Position numbers and translations under genes: made by a program. This document shows positions 13,586-14,217 of a stretch of 14,217 bases of DNA, one piece after another. The DNA is from Gemmatimonadota bacterium (lineage in GTDB: Bacteria; Gemmatimonadota; Gemmatimonadetes; Gemmatimonadales; Gemmatimonadaceae). Position 1 is the first letter of the stretch, and the number at the start of each line of letters is the position of its first letter. Where the stretch lies: the NCBI GenBank assembly GCA_003142495.1, contig PLMM01000209.1, forward strand, positions 1 through 14,217. Direction: 5' to 3'. Below the pieces are notes generated by a model. It did no database searches. It saw nothing but the letters and a program-made list of their open reading frames with translations, and was not told the DNA's origin.

Positions 13586-14217
13586 CTACTTGCGTTCGGG
13601 AGGAACGACGAGCACCGAGCAGCCACCATGGCGCACGAGTTCCGTGCTCACGCTTCCCATCATCCAGCGCTCAATCCGACCCTGTCGCGCGCTGCCCGCG
13701 GCGATGAGGTCACTCTTTGACGCGGCGGCGTATTTCAGGATCGTTTCTGCGGTCGTAGTCGAAATCTCGTGCTCGAGGACGACGTGGTCGAAGGTGACGC
13801 CATCGTCGCCGAGCTCGCGGGTGGCCTCCGCGAATGCAGCACGCACACCAAGGTCGTGAACGACCCTTTCCCCCTCGTCTCCCAGAAGCGCCGTGATCGG
13901 CGCCGCATATGCCAGCACGAGCACCGCTCCGTCGCCCGCAATCGCGTGCGCCGCCCGCATGGCCGTGAGGCTGATTGCACTGAAGTCGGTAGCGGCGAGG
14001 ATCCGAGTGGGCAGCTCCATCATTCCTGAAACGACGCCGAGGACCGGGCACGTCGACCTGCGCATCACGTTGATCGCCGTCTCGTTGTTCATCGCGCGGT
14101 CGAACCGGGTGTATTGGTGCAAGCCTACGATTACGAGTGCCGCATGAATGTGCTGCGCTTCCTCCACGATCGTGCTCGCCGGAGCGCCGACGGCTACCCG
14201 TATCGGCCAATCGATCG
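13586..14217 (-). CDS. Tandem-domain universal stress protein, 5'-partial
   Basis: The frame is open to the window edge, so the N-terminus lies outside; a GTG at 14167 is internal to the first domain and not a real start. First-domain remainder: IDWPIRVAVGAPASTIVEEA, then LVIVGLHQYTRFDRAMNNETAINVMRRSTCPVLGV. The second domain begins TRILAATDFSAIS and ends with GSARQGRIERWMMGSVSTELVRHGG..SVLVVPPERK. In the ATP motif the second Gly is Arg (GSAR instead of GSHG), so nucleotide binding may be altered. The DRA-x-x-NETA sequence matches the other stress protein at 10749, and overall they look like diverged paralogues. It is convergent with the sensor kinase, 48 nt away. Confidence 0.9.
   Translation of the reverse strand, partial: IDWPIRVAVGAPASTIVEEAQHIHAALVIVGLHQYTRFDRAMNNETAINVMRRSTCPVLGVVSGMMELPTRILAATDFSAISLTAMRAAHAIAGDGAVLVLAYAAPITALLGDEGERVVHDLGVRAAFAEATRELGDDGVTFDHVVLEHEISTTTAETILKYAAASKSDLIAAGSARQGRIERWMMGSVSTELVRHGGCSVLVVPPERK

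Overview
The window is 14.2 kb of gene-dense, high-G+C bacterial DNA; every confident gene has strongly G/C-biased third codon positions. Recognisable Shine-Dalgarno sequences are few, and GTG/TTG starts occur. The gene content (an aa3-like oxidase with two subunit III genes, tandem-domain universal stress proteins, a soluble PAS-GAF histidine kinase, a MocR regulator) fits a free-living aerobic, Gram-negative-type bacterium. A Gemmatimonadota-like soil organism is my guess; no rRNA or marker gene in the window settles it.

Layout. (1) 1-3113, plus strand: the 3' part of a cytochrome c oxidase operon. It holds subunit I (5' end outside the window), a divergent subunit III-like protein, a canonical subunit III, a subunit IV-like protein and a previously untracked 43-residue single-helix protein. 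Spacings are 2 to 19 nt, so this is one transcription unit for a terminal oxidase. Subunit I keeps all heme/CuB ligands and the cross-linked Tyr but lacks the K-pathway lysine and the Asp of the Mg site, so it is an unusual branch of the family. (2) 3172-5333, minus strand: an OmpR-type response regulator and its membrane histidine kinase, coupled by a 4-nt overlap and convergent with the oxidase operon. (3) 5438-8079: a 12-helix MFS transporter (minus) diverging from a MocR-type PLP-dependent regulator (plus), a classic regulator/target pair. (4) 8080-8889: a gene-poor stretch with possible remains of a frameshifted membrane-protein gene, tRNA-Phe(GAA) and a strong palindromic terminator. (5) 8890-14217: a nitronate monooxygenase-like flavoprotein (minus), a 26-bp tandem repeat in the divergent intergenic region, a two-domain universal stress protein (plus), a soluble PAS-GAF sensor kinase without a partner regulator (plus), and a second two-domain universal stress protein (minus, 5' end outside the window).

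How it may work together: the left part is respiratory electron transfer to oxygen. The right part looks like a stress/redox-response cluster in which a cytoplasmic sensor kinase sits between two related universal stress proteins and near a flavin-dependent detoxifying enzyme. That functional link rests on gene order only. The most notable sequence-level observation is the non-canonical proton-pathway chemistry of the oxidase subunit I together with its tandem subunit III genes and small terminal ORF.
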